Below, piece after piece: positions 19,340-26,830 of a DNA stretch of 64,000 nucleotides. The position numbers and the translations under genes are program-made. Position 1 is the first letter of the stretch. The number at the start of each line of letters is the position of its first letter. The notes beneath the pieces were generated by a model. That model did no database searches and was not told the origin of the DNA. It saw nothing but the letters and a program-made list of their open reading frames with translations. Source of the stretch: Caballeronia sp. SL2Y3 (GTDB lineage Bacteria; Pseudomonadota; Gammaproteobacteria; Burkholderiales; Burkholderiaceae); NCBI RefSeq assembly GCF_022879575.1, contig NZ_CP084260.1, positions 558,001-622,000 on the forward strand. Reading direction: 5' to 3'.

Positions 19340-20116
19340 ATGAGCGACAAACGTACTCGATTGTCCGTGAAGGGCGTGAACAAGCGTTTCGGCGGCTTGC
19401 AGGCGCTGTCCGAAGTGGGCCTCGAAATCAAGGAAGGCGAAATCTACGGCCTGATCGGCCCGAACGGTGCGGGCAAGACGACGTTCTTCAACGTCATCAC
19501 GGGCCTCTACACGCCGGATTCCGGTGAATTCAAGCTCGACGGCGAAGCCTACACGCCGACCGCCGTGTATCAGGTGGCGAAGGCGGGCATTGCGCGCACG
19601 TTCCAGAACATTCGTCTCTTTGGCGGCATGACCGCGCTGGAGAACGTGATGGTCGGCCGCCATGTGCGCACGAAGCACGGCCTGATCGGCGCGGTGTTCC
19701 AGACGCCCGCCGAGCGCCGTGAAGAGAAGGAAATCAAGGAGCGCGCGCTGGAACTGCTGGAGTACGTCGGCGTGCTGCAATACGCGGACTACACGTCGCG
19801 CAATCTGTCGTACGGCCACCAGCGTCGTCTGGAGATCGCGCGTGCGCTCGCGACCGATCCGAAGCTGCTCGCGCTCGACGAGCCGGCAGCCGGCATGAAC
19901 GCGACGGAGAAGGTCGAGCTGACGCGCCTGCTCGACAAGATTCGCGCGGACGGCAAGACGATTCTGTTGATCGAACACGACGTGAAACTCGTGATGGGAT
20001 TGTGCAACCGCATGACGGTGCTCGATTACGGCAAGGTGATCGCCGAAGGTCTGCCGCAGGACGTGCAGAAGGACCCGAAGGTGATCGAGGCATATCTGGG
20101 TGCGGGGGTGCACTAA
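19340..20116 (+). CDS. livG: Branched-chain amino acid ABC transporter ATPase LivG
   Basis: Cytoplasmic ATP-binding subunit, 258 residues. Walker A is GPNGAGKTT, the signature loop is NLSYGHQRRLEIARAL, Walker B is LLALDEPAAGMN, and the switch histidine is in LLIEHDVKLV. GIARTFQNIRLF is typical of LivG rather than LivF. It abuts livF with no gap. Confidence 0.97.
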   Translation: MSDKRTRLSVKGVNKRFGGLQALSEVGLEIKEGEIYGLIGPNGAGKTTFFNVITGLYTPDSGEFKLDGEAYTPTAVYQVAKAGIARTFQNIRLFGGMTALENVMVGRHVRTKHGLIGAVFQTPAERREEKEIKERALELLEYVGVLQYADYTSRNLSYGHQRRLEIARALATDPKLLALDEPAAGMNATEKVELTRLLDKIRADGKTILLIEHDVKLVMGLCNRMTVLDYGKVIAEGLPQDVQKDPKVIEAYLGAGVH

Positions 20117-20839
20117 ATGGCGACCACAAGCGCAATGTTGAAGGTCAAGGGTCTGCAGGTGAACTACGGCGGCATCCAGGCGGTGAAGGGTGTCGATCTG
20201 GAAGTCGGGCAGGGCGAACTCGTTACGCTGATCGGCGCGAATGGCGCGGGCAAGACCACGACGATGAAGGCCATCACGGGCCTGAAGCCGTTCTCGGGCG
20301 GCGATATCGAGTACATGGGCCAGTCGATCAAGGGCGTGCCCACGCACGAGCTTTTGAAGCGCGGCCTCGCGATGGTGCCGGAAGGGCGCGGCATCTTCGC
20401 GCGCATGTCGATTCTCGAAAACATGCAGATGGGCGCGTATCTGCGCAACGATTCGGACGGCATTCAGAAGGACACCGAACGGATGTTCGGCTTCTTTCCG
20501 CGTCTGAAGGAGCGGGCGTCGCAGTATGCGGGCACGCTGTCCGGCGGCGAGCAGCAGATGCTGGCGATGGCGCGGGCGTTGTTGTCGCGACCGAAACTGC
20601 TGTTGCTCGATGAGCCTTCGATGGGACTTTCGCCCATCATGGTCGAGAAGATCTTTGAAGTGGTTCGGGAGATTTCTAGCGAAGGGCTGACCGTGCTGCT
20701 CGTCGAGCAGAATGCTCGTCTTGCTCTGCAGGCCGCTAATCGCGGGTATGTGATGGATTCAGGGACTGTCACTATGTCCGGCGATGCCAAGGTCATGCTC
20801 GATGATCCTAAGGTTCGGGCTGCCTATTTGGGCGAGTGA
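20117..20839 (+). CDS. livF: Branched-chain amino acid ABC transporter ATPase LivF
   Basis: Second ATPase subunit, 240 residues. Walker A is GANGAGKTT, the signature is TLSGGEQQMLAMARAL, Walker B is LLLLDEPSMGLSP, and the LivF-specific LLVEQNARLAL is present. It is the last gene of the operon and is followed by a T-rich stretch and a very long hairpin at 20931-20987. Confidence 0.97.
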   Translation: MATTSAMLKVKGLQVNYGGIQAVKGVDLEVGQGELVTLIGANGAGKTTTMKAITGLKPFSGGDIEYMGQSIKGVPTHELLKRGLAMVPEGRGIFARMSILENMQMGAYLRNDSDGIQKDTERMFGFFPRLKERASQYAGTLSGGEQQMLAMARALLSRPKLLLLDEPSMGLSPIMVEKIFEVVREISSEGLTVLLVEQNARLALQAANRGYVMDSGTVTMSGDAKVMLDDPKVRAAYLGE

Positions 20840-20930
20840 GGGTTCTTTTTCTTTCCCTCGCGGGGCGGGGGCGTGGTTTTGCTTCCCGCTCTTTTCGTTT
20901 CTTTGTTCTTTCGTGAAACTTGCTTTCTTG

Positions 20931-20987
20931 TCGGTCTATTGGCGTTGCCCCTCCCCGCCCCGGGGAGGGGCAACACTAATAGACCGA
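20931..20987. repeat. Long imperfect palindrome (26-bp arms)
   Basis: The left arm TCGGTCTATT + GGCGTTGCCCCTCCCC (20931-20956) and the right arm (20962-20987) are reverse complements except at two positions. They are separated by a 5-nt loop. It lies between the 3' ends of livF and a convergent acetyltransferase gene and could act as a two-way terminator or be a member of a dispersed palindromic family. Confidence 0.7.
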
Positions 20988-21010
20988 AACAAGAGAACGA
21001 AGCGACAAAA

Positions 21011-21433
21011 CTAGAGCCGCTTCCCAAGACTAACAACCTCATCAACACGATACCCAAGCCGCTCATAAAACGGCAAAAGGTCCGTCCGAGCAGAAAGAAT
21101 CTGCAAATTAACCTTAGGACAACCAGCCCGACCAAGCGCCGCTTCCGCATGAAGCATCAAAGCGCGCCCGAAACCACGCCCTCGCATAGCAGGCGAAACT
21201 GCGAGCGAATAAATCCACCCGCGATGCCCGTCATACCCGCACATCACAGTCCCGACGACATCCCCGTCGGAAACTCCGACAAAGAACAACTCCGGCTGCG
21301 TGCGCAGCTTATTAGCAATCGACAACGCCGGATCGCGCTGCGGCCGCGATGCATCCGCATACTCCGGGAACACATCGCGCCACAAGGCGATCACGGCATC
21401 GCGATCGCTCGCATCGAAGGTACGGATGATCAC
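21011..21433 (-). CDS. GNAT-family N-acetyltransferase
   Basis: 140-residue single-domain acetyltransferase using acetyl-CoA; the substrate is unknown. The acetyl-CoA pyrophosphate loop is seen in [20 protein letters not shown] (motif A, R/Q-x-x-G-x-G/A). The C-terminal part [21 protein letters not shown] is the standard GNAT ending. It resembles the YpeA-like group. Translation starts at a GTG (21433) that overlaps the argD stop by four bases (GTGA), so it is coupled to argD. Confidence 0.88.
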   Translation of the reverse strand: MIIRTFDASDRDAVIALWRDVFPEYADASRPQRDPALSIANKLRTQPELFFVGVSDGDVVGTVMCGYDGHRGWIYSLAVSPAMRGRGFGRALMLHAEAALGRAGCPKVNLQILSARTDLLPFYERLGYRVDEVVSLGKRL

Positions 21434-22614
21434 AGCGAATCGAGCACCGAACGCAACATCGACATCATCTGATCGATCTCATCCTTGGTCACATTGAGCG
21501 CGGGCATGAAGCGCAGCAGATTAGGCCGCGCCGCGTTCAGCAAGAGTCCATCAGGCTGCATCAGCCGAGCCTTCTCGACGATCTGCGGCCCCTGATCGCC
21601 ATCGAGCAGCAACGCGCGCAAGAGACCTTCGCCGCGCTCGCCGTTGAAACCGCGTTCGTCGGATAGCTTCAGCAATTCCGAACGCAAATACTCGCCGCGC
21701 TCGCGCACGCCTTCGAGAAAGCCCGGTGCCGTCAGTTGCGAAATCACCGAATAGCCGACCGCCGTCATCAGCGGATTGCCGTTGTACGTGCCGCCCTGAT
21801 CGCCCGCTTCGAAGCACGCCACATCCGAAGTCGAGAGCAGCGCCGCCAGCGGCACGCCGCCGCCGATGCCCTTGCCGAGCGTCATGATGTCCGGCTCGAT
21901 GCCCGACAGCTCGTACGCGAACAACGTCCCCGCGCGACCGCAGCCGCTTTGCACTTCATCGACGATCAAAAGAATGTTGTGGCGCTTCGTCAGCGCGCGC
22001 AATTCCTGCATGAACTCGCGCGTCGCGGGAATCACGCCGCCTTCGCCCTGAATCGGCTCCAGCATCACGGCTACGGTCTTCTCGGTGATGAGCTTCTCGA
22101 CCGATGCGATATCGTTCAAATCCGCCTTCGGAAAGCCCGGCACTTGCGGCGCATAGATGGTGTCCCAGCCCGCCTTGCCGCTCGCGGACATGGTCGCGAG
22201 CGTGCGGCCATGGAAGCTGTGATCGAACGTGATGATCTCGTACGCGCCGTTGCGGAACTTGCGGCCCCACTTGCGCGCGAGCTTGATCGCGCCTTCGTTC
22301 GCTTCCGCGCCGCTGTTGGCGAAAAACACCTTGTCGAAGCAACTGTGCGCGGTGAGCAGCGCGGCGAGCTTCGCCATCGGCTCGTTATAGAACGCGGGCG
22401 ACGGATTGATCAGCGTGCGCGCCTGCTTGTCGAGCGCCTCGATCACGCCGTCGTTGCAGTGGCCGAGCGAATTGACTGCCCAGCCCTGAATGAAGTCGAG
22501 ATAGCGTTTGCCGGTGTTGTCGTAAAGCCAGGAGCCCTTGCCGTGCGTGAACACGATCTCGGGGCGGTTCGTGATGTACATCAGCGAATCGACAGGGTAC
22601 TCATTGAAATTCAT
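21430..22614 (-). CDS. argD: Acetylornithine aminotransferase
   Basis: Class III PLP aminotransferase converting N-acetylglutamate semialdehyde to N-acetylornithine in arginine synthesis, 394 residues. The ATG at 22614 gives [19 protein letters not shown]; a 20-residue upstream extension is not conserved in style. Key segments are [16 protein letters not shown], the SFHGRT loop, the cofactor aspartate in [14 protein letters not shown] and the Schiff-base lysine in [17 protein letters not shown] related acylornithine or GABA transaminase activity cannot be excluded from sequence alone. Downstream it is coupled to the GNAT gene. Confidence 0.9.
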   Translation of the reverse strand: MNFNEYPVDSLMYITNRPEIVFTHGKGSWLYDNTGKRYLDFIQGWAVNSLGHCNDGVIEALDKQARTLINPSPAFYNEPMAKLAALLTAHSCFDKVFFANSGAEANEGAIKLARKWGRKFRNGAYEIITFDHSFHGRTLATMSASGKAGWDTIYAPQVPGFPKADLNDIASVEKLITEKTVAVMLEPIQGEGGVIPATREFMQELRALTKRHNILLIVDEVQSGCGRAGTLFAYELSGIEPDIMTLGKGIGGGVPLAALLSTSDVACFEAGDQGGTYNGNPLMTAVGYSVISQLTAPGFLEGVRERGEYLRSELLKLSDERGFNGERGEGLLRALLLDGDQGPQIVEKARLMQPDGLLLNAARPNLLRFMPALNVTKDEIDQMMSMLRSVLDSL

Positions 22615-22654
22615 GACAGCGGGCTCCGGGCGTTGACTCAGGTGAAAAAACGGC

Positions 22655-22690
22655 GCGCAAAAAACAAAAGCCACGGTGTTTCCGTGGCTT
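22655..22690 (-). terminator. Minus-strand Rho-independent terminator upstream of argD
   Basis: On the minus strand AAGCCACGG, an AAACA loop and CCGTGGCTT precede TTTGTTTTTTG. It lies between the flavin reductase stop (22895) and argD (22614) and should end the reductase transcript. Confidence 0.8.
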
Positions 22691-22894
22691 CATTCTCTCG
22701 CTTCAGACTAACCGAACATGACGAGCGCGAATGCGTGACGAGCCAGCGGCATCCCTAGGGAAGCGGCGAGCGGCGGCGTCGGACGATGGTTGCGATTCGG
22801 TTCATTCGCGAAGGATACGTGATGACGTTCGTGCATGTAAACCGCCGGCGTCGATTTGTTGCGCGCCGGCGGGTTGCGAGGCCCGCGCGGGCCG

Positions 22895-23926
22895 TCAGAC
22901 CGGATGCGCGAGGTCCGCTGCGCTCGTGAACGAATCGGCGTAGAACTCGTCCTCCGGCAAGCGGTGATGCTGCGTGAAATCGCGCTGCGCCGATTCCACC
23001 ATCACAGGCGCGCCGCACGCATAGACCTGATACGCGCTCAAGTCTGGCAGATCTTCGATGACAGCGCGATGAACGAAGCCCGTGCGGCCGGTCCAGCCGT
23101 CGTGCGGATCGGGTTCGGACAGCACCGGCACGAACTTGAAGTTCGGCACTTCCTTCGCCCATTGCTCGGCGAGGTCCATCATGTACAGGTCTTTCTTGCG
23201 GCGGCCGCCCCAGTAAAGCGTCATCGGCCGGTTCAGGTTCTTGAAGACCGCGTGTTCGATGATCGCCTTGATCGGCGCGAAGCCCGTGCCCGATGCGAGC
23301 AGCACGATGGGCTTGTCCGATTCGTCGCGCAGGAAAAACGTGCCGAGCGGGCCTTCGAAGCGCAGGATGTCGCGCTCTTTCATCGCGCCGAACACATGGT
23401 CCGTGAACGTGCCGCCCGGCATGTGGCGAATGTGCAGTTCGAGCGGGCCTTCGTGATGCGGCGGGCTCGCCATCGAATAGCTGCGGCGCTTGCCGTCCTT
23501 CAGAATGAATTCGATGTACTGCCCCGCGAGATATTGCAGGCGCTCGTTGGCGGGCAGTTGCAGCTTCATTTCGATGACGTCGTCGGCCTTGCGCTGAAGC
23601 GCGTTCACGCGGCACGGCAGCTTCTTGACCTGCACGTCGCCGACGCCCGCGACTTCGCGCACGTCGATCGTGAGATCGCTCTGCGCGGTCGCGCAGCAGA
23701 AGAGCGCCATGCCGCGCGTTTTTTCGTCGTTGGAGAGTGCCGACGACGAATGCGGCGCCTGCTCGACTTCGCCTTCGACGACCGCGCCCTTGCAGGAACC
23801 GCACGCGCCGTTCTTACAGCCATAAGGCAAGCCGATGCCCTGGCGCAGCGCCGCGGTCAGCACCGGCTCGTCGGGTTCCACCTGAAACTGCCGGCCGCTT
23901 TGCCGGAGCGTTACGTTGAATGCCAT
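22895..23926 (-). CDS. Ferredoxin-domain flavin oxidoreductase (CDP-6-deoxyglucoseen reductase-like)
   Basis: Electron-transfer protein of 343 residues with an N-terminal plant-type [2Fe-2S] ferredoxin domain and a C-terminal ferredoxin-NADP+ reductase-like module. Cluster cysteines are in YGCKNGACGSCKGAV and ALFCCATAQSD. FAD is bound through RRSYSMASPP and NAD(P)H through LLASGTGFAPIKAI and YACGAPVMV. It resembles AscD/E3-type reductases and oxygenase reductase components. The natural partner is unknown, and no oxygenase gene is adjacent. The start (ATG 23926) gives MAFNVTLRQSGRQF. Confidence 0.85.
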   Translation of the reverse strand: MAFNVTLRQSGRQFQVEPDEPVLTAALRQGIGLPYGCKNGACGSCKGAVVEGEVEQAPHSSSALSNDEKTRGMALFCCATAQSDLTIDVREVAGVGDVQVKKLPCRVNALQRKADDVIEMKLQLPANERLQYLAGQYIEFILKDGKRRSYSMASPPHHEGPLELHIRHMPGGTFTDHVFGAMKERDILRFEGPLGTFFLRDESDKPIVLLASGTGFAPIKAIIEHAVFKNLNRPMTLYWGGRRKKDLYMMDLAEQWAKEVPNFKFVPVLSEPDPHDGWTGRTGFVHRAVIEDLPDLSAYQVYACGAPVMVESAQRDFTQHHRLPEDEFYADSFTSAADLAHPV

Positions 23927-24007
23927 AGATCGATTTCTTGCGATGTGTGAATGTGTCTCTCGATGACGCCGGAACGCGTCACGCAAGCGGCGGATACAAT
24001 GCTTCGC

Positions 24008-25024
24008 ATGATCGCCACTCGAACCTTGCGCCGCCCGCGCGTCTTGATCGTCGGATGCGGCGATGTCGGGCTGCGCGCGTTGCCGCTCTTGCGTTCGCGC
24101 GCCGCGTCGCCGCGCGTGATCGCGCTCACGCATCACGCGGAACGCGCCGCCGAACTTCGCGCCGCGGGCGCCTTGCCGATCGCCGGCGACCTCGATGCGA
24201 AGCGCAGCCTTCGCAGGCTCGCAGGCATCGCGCCGCAGGTGCTGCATCTCGCGCCGCCTCAGCGCGAAGGCGACACCGACCGCCGCACGCGTGCGTTGCT
24301 CGCGGCCATGCGCGCGCCGCGCCGTTCCGTCGCGCGTGGCGCTCAGGGCGCCGTTGCGCGGCATCGTGCCTGGCGCGCATGGACTTTCATTGTACCCGAC
24401 GCCTCTTTTGGAGCCACATCGCGCGTTGCGCCTGTGCGCTTCGTGTATGCGAGCACGACGGGCGTCTACGGCGACTGCGGGGGCGCGCTGATCGACGAAA
24501 CGCGGCCCGCGCGGCCGGACAACGAGCGCGCACGGCGGCGCGTGTCGGCGGAGCAGCAGTTGCGCCGCGTGGGCGCGCGAAGCGGCTGGCGCGTTTCCAT
24601 CGTGCGGATTCCCGGCATTTACGCGGAGAATCGCCTGCCGCTTGCGCGCATCGAACGGGCGATGCCCGCGCTCACCGAACGCGACGATGTCTACACGAAT
24701 CACATTCACGCGGACGATCTCGCCGCGATTCTCGTGCGCGCGCTCGGGCGCGGGCGGCCGCAGCGCGTCGTGAACGCATCGGACGACACCAATTTGCGCA
24801 TGGCCGACTATTTCGATCGCGTCGCCGACGCGTACGGTTTGCCGCGCGTGCCACGCATCACGCGCGAGGAGGCGGAGGCGCGTCTGGAACCGGTGACGCT
24901 TTCGTTCATGCGCGAGTCGCGCCGTCTGTCCAACGCACGGATGAAGCGCGAGTTAGGCTACGCGCTGCGTCATCCGACCGTGGACGACTTCTTGCGCTCG
25001 CGCGCCGGCACGACGCGGCGCTAG
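24008..25024 (+). CDS. NAD(P)-binding SDR/epimerase-type protein
   Basis: Extended short-chain dehydrogenase/epimerase-like protein, about 338 residues (341 if the ATG at 23999 is used). The Rossmann motif RVLIVGCGDVGLRAL sits at the N-terminus. The active-site region VRFVYASTTGVYGDCGG has the S-x(n)-Y-G-D arrangement seen in YeeZ-like proteins. TACAAT at 23995-24000 ends seven bases before the ATG at 24008, which suggests a leaderless transcript from the second ATG. The substrate is unknown. Its stop overlaps the convergent small membrane gene by four bases. An Arg/Ala-rich insert near residues 100-125 is unusual but in frame. Confidence 0.82.
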   Translation: MIATRTLRRPRVLIVGCGDVGLRALPLLRSRAASPRVIALTHHAERAAELRAAGALPIAGDLDAKRSLRRLAGIAPQVLHLAPPQREGDTDRRTRALLAAMRAPRRSVARGAQGAVARHRAWRAWTFIVPDASFGATSRVAPVRFVYASTTGVYGDCGGALIDETRPARPDNERARRRVSAEQQLRRVGARSGWRVSIVRIPGIYAENRLPLARIERAMPALTERDDVYTNHIHADDLAAILVRALGRGRPQRVVNASDDTNLRMADYFDRVADAYGLPRVPRITREEAEARLEPVTLSFMRESRRLSNARMKRELGYALRHPTVDDFLRSRAGTTRR

Positions 25025-25197
25025 ATCAGCGCGGGAATCGTTTCGAGCAGGACGAAGCACATCAGCGCGCCGATCAATGCGCCGATGAGGTTCGGCGAAT
25101 ACCGGTGACGCACGTGCATGACGACACCCAATACCCCGATCACGACCGCGCTCAACGCCACGAACGCGATCAGCGCGACGCTCATGTGGGAAGCCAT
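25021..25197 (-). CDS. Small two-helix membrane protein, 58 residues
   Basis: Starts MASHMSVALIAFVALSAVVI with an AGGAGG ribosome-binding site 7 bp before the ATG at 25197. Two hydrophobic stretches (VALIAFVALSAVVIGVLGVVM and the one containing LIGALIGALMCFVLLETI) are joined by a basic turn, HVRHRYSP, suggesting a hairpin in the inner membrane. No function is recognised. The ribosome-binding site, hydrophobic pattern and stop placement support a real gene. It converges with the SDR gene, and the two stops overlap. Confidence 0.65.
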   Translation of the reverse strand: MASHMSVALIAFVALSAVVIGVLGVVMHVRHRYSPNLIGALIGALMCFVLLETIPALI

Positions 25198-25339
25198 GAT
25201 GCCCTCCTGCTTTCTTCTAGTGATTTTGATTCCGTAAGACGAGTATATGAGCGGGGCGCGCAGAAGGCATGCTGCGGCGCAGCGGCGAGGCATCGGGGCT
25301 TGTACCGATTGGCGTGAAGATTGATGGCTGCGGGGCGCG

Positions 25340-25757
25340 TCAGTCCTGGGCGCGCAGTGCGGCGAGGTCGTCGCTGTCGAGACAGCGCCATTCGCCTTCC
25401 GCGAGCGACGCGGGCAACGCATAGCCGCTCACGCGCTCCCGGAGTGCGGATTCTCTGTTGTTGCGGGGCCGAGCGCGGCGCGTCAACGCTGGGCGCAAAG
25501 TGCATCGAGATCGTCGTCGCGGAGCTATTGCCATTCGCATTTTCGGGGAGACGCCGGCAGCGCGAAGCCGCCTACGCTCCCGGAGGGCAGTTTTTGTTGC
25601 TGCGGGGCGGCGCGGCGCGTCAGCCCTGGGCGCGCAGTGCAGCGAGGTCGTCGTCATCGAGCCAGCGCCATTCGCCTTCCGCGAGCGACGCGGGCAGCGC
25701 ATACCCGCCCACCCGCTTCGGATGCAGCTTCTGTGCTGCGCGGCCGAGCGCGGCGCC
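25340..25757 (-). repeat. Three tandem degenerate copies of the rsuA-like 3' coding end
   Basis: Units ending (minus strand) at stop codons 25340, 25483 and 25620 repeat the last 36 or so codons of the pseudouridine synthase gene, whose own stop is at 25758. Spacings are 143, 137 and 138 bp. The unit at 25620 still encodes KRVGGYALPASLAEGEW and on to LAALRAQG-stop. The unit at 25340 encodes ERVSGYALPASLAEGEW and LAALRAQD-stop. The middle unit (25483) has decayed and carries an in-frame TAG. A GC-rich linker of about 30 bp (tgcggggc..gagcgcggcg) is shared between units. Confidence 0.88.
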
Positions 25758-26468
25758 TCAGCCCTGGGCGCGCAGTGCAGCGAGATCGTCGTCACCGAGC
25801 CACTGCCATTCGCCTTCCGCGAGCGACGCCGGCAACGCGTAACCGCCCACGCGCTCCCGATGCAGCTTCTCCACGCGATTTCCCGCTGCCGCGACCATCC
25901 GCTTCACCTGATGATATTTGCCTTCGAGCACGGTCAGTTCGAGCAGCCGTTCGTCGCGGCGATGCGCGGCGAGCGCGGCGCTCGGCTTCGTTTCGCCGTG
26001 CAGCAGCACGCCGTCGCGCAGGCTGGCGAGCTGGGCGTCGTCGAGCGGATGGCGCAGCGTCGCGAGATACACCTTTGGCACTTTGCGCTTGGGCGACGTG
26101 AAGGCGTGGACGAACGCGCCGTCGTCCGAGAAGAGGAGGAGGCCCGTCGTATCCTGATCGAGCCGGCCCACCGGCTGCACGCCGCGTTCGATGAGTTGCG
26201 GCGGCAACAGGTGAAACACGCTCAAGTGATGCTGCGGATCGCGCGAGCATTCGTAGCCGGCGGGCTTGTTCATCGCGATATACGCCTTCTCGCGATACGT
26301 CCAGACGGTGCCGTCGACTTCGAAGTCCGGCGATTCGGCGACCGCGACACTGGCGTGCGGATCGCTGCACACCTCGCCGCCGATGCGCACGCGGCCCTCC
26401 GCGATGATGCCGCGACATTGACGGCGCGAGCCGAAGCCTTGCGAGAAGAGGAGTGTTTCGAGGTCCAT
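25758..26468 (-). CDS. RsuA/RluB-family pseudouridine synthase
   Basis: rRNA pseudouridine synthase of 236 residues, closest in layout to RsuA (16S rRNA position 516). An N-terminal S4 RNA-binding domain (LLFSQGFGSRRQCRGIIAEG) is followed by the catalytic domain with VGRLDQDTTGLLLFSDDG, which contains the active-site aspartate, and the VLEGKYHQVKRM motif. The last 36 residues (from KLHRERVGGYALPAS to LRAQG) are encoded by a segment that recurs three times downstream. Normal RsuA is about 231 residues, so the length is ordinary. The assignment to RsuA rather than another family member is inferred. Confidence 0.9.
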   Translation of the reverse strand: MDLETLLFSQGFGSRRQCRGIIAEGRVRIGGEVCSDPHASVAVAESPDFEVDGTVWTYREKAYIAMNKPAGYECSRDPQHHLSVFHLLPPQLIERGVQPVGRLDQDTTGLLLFSDDGAFVHAFTSPKRKVPKVYLATLRHPLDDAQLASLRDGVLLHGETKPSAALAAHRRDERLLELTVLEGKYHQVKRMVAAAGNRVEKLHRERVGGYALPASLAEGEWQWLGDDDLAALRAQG

Positions 26469-26514
26469 CGGACGAGTGGGGACGGAGGGCGCATTTTAGC
26501 AAGCGGAGGGGCGT

Positions 26515-26816
26515 GAACGCGCGAGGTCCGTGGCCGACGTGCGCAGTCGGCTAAGCCGCGCGGACGGCCGATCTCTGCATGGCATGCGCGTTCGGAGCTT
26601 TCGACCAAGTCGCGCGGAGGCGAGCTGTCTGAGTCGAACGGGCGCGCGGACGGCCGATCGCGGCATGGCATGCGCGTTGAGAGCTGTCGGCTACGCCTCG
26701 CGGAGGCGAGTTGTCTGAGTCGAACAGGCGCGCGGACGGCTGATCGCCGCAAGGCATGCGCGTTGAGAACTGTCGCCAAGCCACGCGGCGGCGAGTTACC
26801 CGTGTCGAACAGGCGC
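26515..26816. repeat. 86-bp tandem repeat array
   Basis: Units beginning cggacggcc/tg at 26561, 26647 and 26733 are spaced exactly 86 bp, with a truncated unit from about 26816 and a partial one before 26561. Shared parts include ggcatgcgcgtt, the gcggaggcgag block and tctgagtcgaac. Because 86 is not a multiple of three, no constant reading frame is maintained. It fills the gap between the pseudouridine synthase start and the zinc-ribbon gene stop. Confidence 0.85.
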
Positions 26817-26830
26817 GGATCGCGGCTGCC

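Noticed and set aside
22842..22872. CCGCCGGCG/CGCCGGCGG hairpin considered as a terminator for the flavin reductase
   Set aside because: No T-tract follows in either direction; a proper terminator exists at 22655-22690.
26551..26784. Short frames through the 86-bp repeat considered as a repeat protein
   Set aside because: The 86-bp period shifts frame at each unit, so no constant peptide repeat is coded.
25337..26816. Tandem repeats considered as a CRISPR array
   Set aside because: Units are 86 or about 140 bp, directly abutting, without unique spacers and without cas genes.
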